The position numbers were made by a program, and so were the translations under genes. Below are positions 58,976 to 64,000 of a DNA stretch of 64,000 bases, in pieces. The stretch covers positions 43,344,657-43,408,656 of the forward strand of contig OX453272.1 in assembly GCA_949710005.1 (NCBI GenBank). Direction: 5' to 3'. Within the stretch, counting starts at the first letter, position 1. The number at the start of each line of letters is the position of its first letter. Below the pieces are notes generated by a model, which saw nothing but the letters and a program-made list of their open reading frames with translations, was not told the origin of the DNA and did not search any database. Origin of the DNA: Ricordea florida. Lineage: Eukaryota; Cnidaria; Anthozoa; Corallimorpharia; Ricordeidae.

Positions 58976-59141
58976 ATACGAAATAAATATTAATTTTGTG
59001 TGTGGATGGGTTTGGCTTTCTTGAGGCCCAGGTTCTTGGGCACAGAGCTATGAAACCATAAACAATTGATGTAATTGATTTAATTTAATTTGCATATTGA
59101 AAAAATGAAGAGCCACTATGTGGAAATGTTTTCAATAAAGG

Positions 59142-59144
<3 letters not shown>

Positions 59145-59181
<37 letters not shown>
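59145..59181. repeat. (ATT)n microsatellite
   Basis: About twelve ATT units after TTTTCAATAAAGGTC; probably a retroposon tail. Confidence 0.8.
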
Positions 59182-59214
59182 ACAAGCAGTACTTCAGAAT
59201 ACCAGTCGAGGTAT

Positions 59215-59430
59215 ATGGAGACAATGTTCTGGTTTAATCTGAACCATTAGTGACCATTGTGAAAGATGTATTTTTCTGCACTGTCACAGGAAATGCAGAA
59301 GTTCTCCAGATAGAAGTCAAACCTACACCTTTCTGATTACAAGTTTGGATGCTCTACTACTGAGCTATATAGCAGACTCGTGGGAGCAAGGCCACTAAAC
59401 TAGGTTCATAGGACAAACATCCAGCGTACT
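59215..59430 (-). mobile_element. SINE family C, antisense copy
   Basis: On the - strand: ATATAGCTCAGTAGTAGAGC head, GTGTAGGTTTGACTTC B box, GGAGAACTTCTGCATTTCC and CTGTGACAGTGCAGAAAAA body. Matches the copies at 32655, 32912 and 45187. Confidence 0.65.
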
Positions 59431-59533
59431 GCTAGGATTCAAATTTCAAAGTGAAGGAGTGGCAAACTAATGAAGATGGTATAAGAAAATAGTGGTAATC
59501 ATAACATGTTCATTACTTCAATACAACCAATGT

Positions 59534-61333
59534 TTACATGTACATGTTGTTCTCAAACAACTTTCCAGGCCCCAGTGACTTGAGAATCTTTCTAACTTCA
59601 TCTTCTGGTGCCTAAGACAAGAAGCAAAAACAAGATTTTAATAGAATGAACTATTTCTTACAACAAGAAGCTGTTTTTGTTTTGATTGGCCTTAAAAGTG
59701 TCATCAATAGGAATGCAGCTGTGCAGTCTGTACTTGCTTTGTGGAAGACACTGCAAGATTATTACTTCTCCTCTGCCAACTTATCTGGTAGCTCACTGAC
59801 TAGTTATGTTTGTCTGGTTAAGATCTGCACAGTGAGGTCTTACTCTATGATTATCAAATCTCCCATTAATATTTTTCCCTTAAACTGACATGCTAGAAGC
59901 TTCAATAAATAAAATTTTTATAACAAGCAATATTTAACCAGCAAGGGATCCCACCCTGAAATTTTTTAAATGTCAATATTTGTAGAAAAACGATAACCAA
60001 TGTGCTCAAAGAAAAACTTACAGAGCAAGAGCAAAACAAACAACAATATCAACCACTTCTTGAGGCTTTCTGAATAATATATCCCATCAATACATCAACT
60101 GATAACCAGGGCACTCCCCCAATGGGGACTCCCTTACAAACAATAACAGGGCTGCTTGTCAGAAAGTTTCAGAGTTCACCTCAAAAGGCAGCAAAATCTT
60201 GTCTGATGGGTGTGAACCAACACAATTTTAACCACTAAAAGGTATCAACACATTGACTGTTTTTAATAATGACAGAAATGAATCTCAACTCTTTTGTTAT
60301 CGATGAGTGATAAATGAGACAACACTAAAACAATTGACTGGCAGATAATTCCAGTCATATTTTTACCCCAAAAGGTACTGCAACAACTCTGTTAGTGGTC
60401 ATTTTGGATTTTTCAACCCAAGAAGAACCTATCACCAAATTTTGACCCCCAAAGAAAAGATAAGACAATTACTCCTGTCACTTTTTAAGGGAATCCCTCC
60501 CTGCAGCACAACAAGATCATACTGTACCTGTTGAATGGAGTCCAAGGGGGAATTTTTAAGAAGGAATTGAAATGCTTCCACAGATTGTGAATCAACATGC
60601 GATGTCTCCGTGAAACAAACAAACAGAGCTGCTTGAAGTTTAAAAATCTGGCAGTATGATAAAACTGCAACATAAATTGAAACAAAGAATCACTGTAAAT
60701 TAAAAATAGTAACAGCTATTTGACATGAACTACATTATATGCTAAGATAATGTTTTCTCAATCTAATTGACTGTAGACATGTATTTTTCATACAATACCA
60801 ACTCAGCAATCTTGGCATTTTGATTGGCCACTATCCTTGATCATTTTGTACAAACGAATTTTGGTTGAAGATGTTGAAGATGGTGAACTACTCAGGTTGC
60901 TCAAAATGCTAAGGCTGCTGAATTTGTATAACTATACTTATAATTGTGATTGGAATAATAAATATTAGTCTAATATATCATTCCAATCAGTTACTGATGT
61001 GGATACTTTAAAAGATACAAATCAATTTCTTAAAATATGAAAACAACTTACCAGAGGCTGCTAAACCTTTGACAATATTTGGTGGCTCAAGAAATGAACA
61101 GTTATGTTGAGGCATGTGCGACTTCCAGAGGTCTGTTTTTAACATCTTGACAAAATCTGACTTGACACTTGAAGGGTCAGCAGTTTGATATTCACAAGAT
61201 GGCACAGAAGTCAGGATTATTGTGCGTGAAGGTTTCAGATGTTCAAACAACTGCAGAAAAGAAAACCCAACATTTGAATGTTGAGAATGGAAGAGAGAAG
61301 AAATGGGAAGAAGTAGCCAAACAACATTTTATC

Positions 61334-61369
<36 letters not shown>

Positions 61370-62448
61370 GTTGTTATTATTGTTATAAGGTTTAAGCCCA
61401 GGAGGGATAGGTGCACAGTTACTTGCATTGACCCCAGAAACTCATTACCATAAGACTTGAGACATGTAACACATGTTCGCAGCTTGTCCAGATTCAATAT
61501 TTCCCAAATACCATATTTGTAAACCGCTTGCCCCAGTTTTTGCGCTTGTTAGAACAGTACTGCTTGTGTGGCACATCGAAAACAACATGCATTTGGAAAA
61601 ATGTTGAGTTTGCCATGTGTTGAGCACAGGCGGATATTTCCCAGGTAATTGCTTTATGCTACTTGAAGCCAATTTGATTGGTTGAATGTGGACAATCTGT
61701 GAGTTATAGACATTCAAAGGTAGTGTTATGATACGCATTGATAGGCTTTGGTTTTTAGCTAGTGACTAACTCAATACAAAGAGTTGTGAATTTACCTAAA
61801 AGAAACAGAGGCCAGCGGGTAAGATTTCAGACTTCATTATGCATGCAGTAGATATACTATTTCGTTCCTCCAAAATATGTAAAGTTTGTGCGTACAATGC
61901 CCAAGACAATACAGCTACAGCATGCATAATGAGGTAGGGACCTGTGCGAAAATCTTACCGGCCAGCCTACTGCTACATTGGACTTAAACGCTCTCAACAC
62001 GCGCTACCTTTTCCGTCCAATAAAATGCTTTTTCTTGGGGGACTTCCACTCTGCACTGTAGAAACATCACTTCGAACAACACTTCATCCTTTCTCGTCAA
62101 GCAGTGAAGTTGGTACATTTTATCCCTTGAATGCGTGTTATTAACAGACTCGAAATCTTTTTCAGTCCTATCAGAGGTCATAAGAGCAACAATATTGCTA
62201 CCAGCGCATAAAAAATGAGCGTCGATAAATGCCGCGCTAACATCCCCTATGGCAACGACCAATAGCGAACACTCTAGCGGGCTTGAAGGGTGGAACTTTT
62301 CCACAGTCTGTGGTGACCAGTGAAAAACTGGGGCATTTAATCCGTCTTCTGGTGAAGTAGATTCTTCCTCTTCTTCTTCTTCATCAGCTTCCCAAAGAGC
62401 GCGTGAAGAAGGGAATTTTACTTCCCTAACACCAAAAGGAGCCGCCAT
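59534..62448 (-). CDS. PSMG1: PSMG1, proteasome assembly chaperone 1, 4 exons, 284 aa
   Basis: PSMG1 (PAC1) pairs with PAC2 and guides assembly of the 20S proteasome alpha ring. Exons in transcription order: 62448-62008 (147 codons), 61250-61052, 60664-60528, 59611-59534. Phases match and the total is 855 nt. Human PAC1 is 288 aa. The start ATG at 62448 has a strong context (AAGATGGCG) and its product starts MAAPFG with an acidic EADEEEEEEE tract, as in human. A Met 14 codons upstream is less likely. Shared blocks: FLEPPNIVKGLAA (human LLEQPNIVHDLPA), LSYCQIFKLQAALFVCFTE and SVEAFQFLL. The C-terminus is NNMYM, a hydrophobic-Tyr-X ending like human NIYT, the type that docks on the alpha ring. 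Boundaries are GT/AG, with the exon 1 donor GTAGCG the weakest. Confidence 0.92.
61332..61387. repeat. ATT/GTT microsatellite, PSMG1 intron 1
   Basis: Mixed ATT, AGT and GTT trinucleotides over about 55 bp. Confidence 0.8.
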
Positions 62449-63249
62449 CTTTGATTCTACCTGCTTCCCAGATCCCCGCAGGCTAAGCATTTGCTTTGGT
62501 TCCCGATCACGCGCCCTCTCATTTAATCACTTCGTGAACTCAGCTGGTTGAAAGTATCGAACTGCGGTGGCAGTTTTCTTCGCATCAATGTTCAATTTTG
62601 GCAGCTAGTATCCATTCTTTTATTAAGTAACTGGTCATCGTTAAGTGCGGGGGGAAGGGGGTGGTGGATTTGGTTGTAGAGTCACCTTTTTTTAGCGTCA
62701 ATTTGGGGAGGGCTGTTTTAAAACACACAACCTTTGAGCGGAGGGCAATGATTTTTTTTTAGATAATAAGTGTTAACCAAAGTATTTGAACTCAGGTTTC
62801 GCTTGATTCGAGTCACTTGTAGCCATTGCAGGCTATAAAACATGAAGTATTGTCAGTGATACAAAAAGTCGAAGGTCTCAGTGTTTTCTGAAATACTTCG
62901 TAACTGTGTTTGCTTCGTAGTATGAAGTTTGTACAAATCGAAAAATGGAATGTGATTGGAAATCACCAGAAGCATCACTGATCGATCTTGTTGGAAACAC
63001 TGCATGTTACTTGTTAACAACTGTTTTTCTATTTTGCACCTGGGGGAGGGTCAATACTTTTAACGTGATTAAGGGGAGGGTGAGAGTTTTTTACACCTCC
63101 TCTCCCCCTCCCAGCACGTGCGCGCCAAATAATGAACGGTCCCAACTTCCTACCCTTCAACTCCAATAGAACGAAACACCATTGTTTTGAAATGCCGTGG
63201 CTGTTGGCATCCTTCTGTCTCGGGAGAGAATGGAATTCGCGCCATGCTT
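62449..63249. other. PSMG1 upstream region
   Basis: Presumed promoter side of PSMG1. No TATA box is seen. G-rich runs lie at 62649-62665 and a C-rich stretch with CACGTG at about 63100-63122. No other gene is recognised. Confidence 0.4.
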
Positions 63250-63730
63250 TGGTCAGTTCGTGGTTGGGTGACAGCGCCTCCTAAGGCTGTAGAGTCCAAT
63301 TCTGGAGCGGCACGCTCTATTGCAGTTGTCACAGGTGAAGTCTGCGCCTGGCTGTGTGGGGGCTGATGCTAGCCTCCGCTGTGTACGCTCTCTTTTCTCC
63401 TCCCACTGGTCCTCTCTCCTTTTCTCACTCGTTTGAATGCCTGCCTTGACAGCATGCCTCCAGCTGTGGGCGGCCACTGCCTCCCAGGCTGTTGGATTGA
63501 TATCACCTGCCTTCATATCGCTATAGGCCTTCCTGCAGGTCTGGAGCCAGTGGCAAGCTCTCCATACAGCACATCCTTCGGTATTCGCCCGTCATCATTC
63601 GGCTAACATGGCCGAGCCATCTCAGTCGCCTCTGGCTGAGCAAGGCAAACATGCTGGGCATTCCCGCCTGTGTCAGAACATCCTTGTTGGGAACATGTTC
63701 TTGCCAGCTGATGCCCAGAATTTTTTTTCT
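63250..63730 (-). pseudogene. 3' end of a non-LTR retrotransposon, frameshifted
   Basis: On the - strand ILGISWQEHVPNKDVL, MPSMFALLSQRRLRWLGHV and, after a frame change with a deletion near 63520, AWEAVAAHSWRHAV and a C-terminal zinc-knuckle-like segment (CDNCNRACRSRIGL followed by His/Cys). This is the usual C-terminal tail of a LINE ORF2. It is 5'-truncated: the similarity stops at an A/T run near 63720-63740. Confidence 0.85.
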
Positions 63731-63929
63731 CTTTTTTTTTTTGCTATATGAGGCAAAAGTTAGGACTCTAAACAAACCCCTAAAATCTGAGGTAACCAAC
63801 CTTTGGGTTCCTAAAAGAAAAAAAACTAAAAAGAAGCAACGTGATAAGCCATTTATATGAAATGCTTGCGATTTATTTTTCACATATTAGTGTACTTTGA
63901 CCAAAGTTAAGTGTACAGTAGTGGATATG

Positions 63930-64000
63930 TTGTGAATCAATTTCATCTTTGGTTTAAATTCTATTTTCCATTGTTTCAAACTCGTTATCTACATTACCAA
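63930..64000. mobile_element. Palindromic MITE, GTTGTGGTTCAATTTT family, cut by window end
   Basis: GTTGTGAATCAATTTCATC, TTGGTTTAAATTCTATTTTCC and CATTGTTTCAAACTC match one arm and the core of the copies at 31030 and 35447. The other arm should lie beyond the window. Confidence 0.6.

Noticed and set aside
62449..62490. Upstream Met of PSMG1 (14 residues earlier)
   Set aside because: The second Met has a much better context (AAGATGGCG) and its product starts MAA like human PSMG1; the extension looks like 5' UTR.
1..64000. CRISPR arrays, bacterial operons or a phage region
   Set aside because: All tandem repeats seen lack unique spacers, and the genes are spliced and metazoan.

Overview
The window looks like nuclear DNA of an anthozoan cnidarian, probably a stony coral. 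It is AT-rich, has intron-split metazoan genes with short exons, and carries dense families of short inverted-repeat elements and tRNA-derived SINEs of a kind I associate with coral genomes. Genus and species cannot be fixed from sequence alone. There is no bacterial-type operon, CRISPR array, rRNA gene or functional tRNA gene.

Layout. 1-3.97 kb is repeat DNA, dominated by a 2.1 kb fold-back element with a nested MITE. At 3.97-5.08 kb is an unrecognised ORF (206 codons) whose reading frame stays open for another 161 codons after a single TAG. 5.1-16 kb is repeats: two SINEs, TIR elements, an E-box-bearing minisatellite, and a 164-bp near-perfect palindrome whose arms each fold as a minimal hammerhead ribozyme. 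16.2-17.2 kb holds an intronless Mos kinase gene (341 codons). 20.26-53.58 kb is one gene, MAP3K4 (MEKK4), on the + strand. I reconstructed it as 22 exons; their lengths sum to 5,025 nt (1,674 codons plus stop) with matching phases at every junction. Its introns hold most of the mobile DNA, including a 2.27 kb TA-flanked element with ~724-bp terminal inverted repeats, four tRNA-SINE families and a SINE whose 3' tail abuts the splice acceptor of a kinase-domain exon. 53.6-59.5 kb is intergenic repeat DNA. 59.53-62.45 kb on the - strand is PSMG1 (proteasome assembly chaperone 1), four exons, 284 codons. The right edge carries the 3' end of a degraded non-LTR retrotransposon and part of a palindromic MITE.

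Function. Mos and MAP3K4 are both kinases that act at the MAPKK-kinase level: Mos on MEK/ERK in oocytes, MAP3K4 on p38/JNK stress signalling. Here they are adjacent and co-oriented. PSMG1 is a housekeeping proteasome assembly factor with no evident link to them. Exon calls rest on reading-frame continuity, GT/AG boundaries and recalled protein similarity; no database search was possible.
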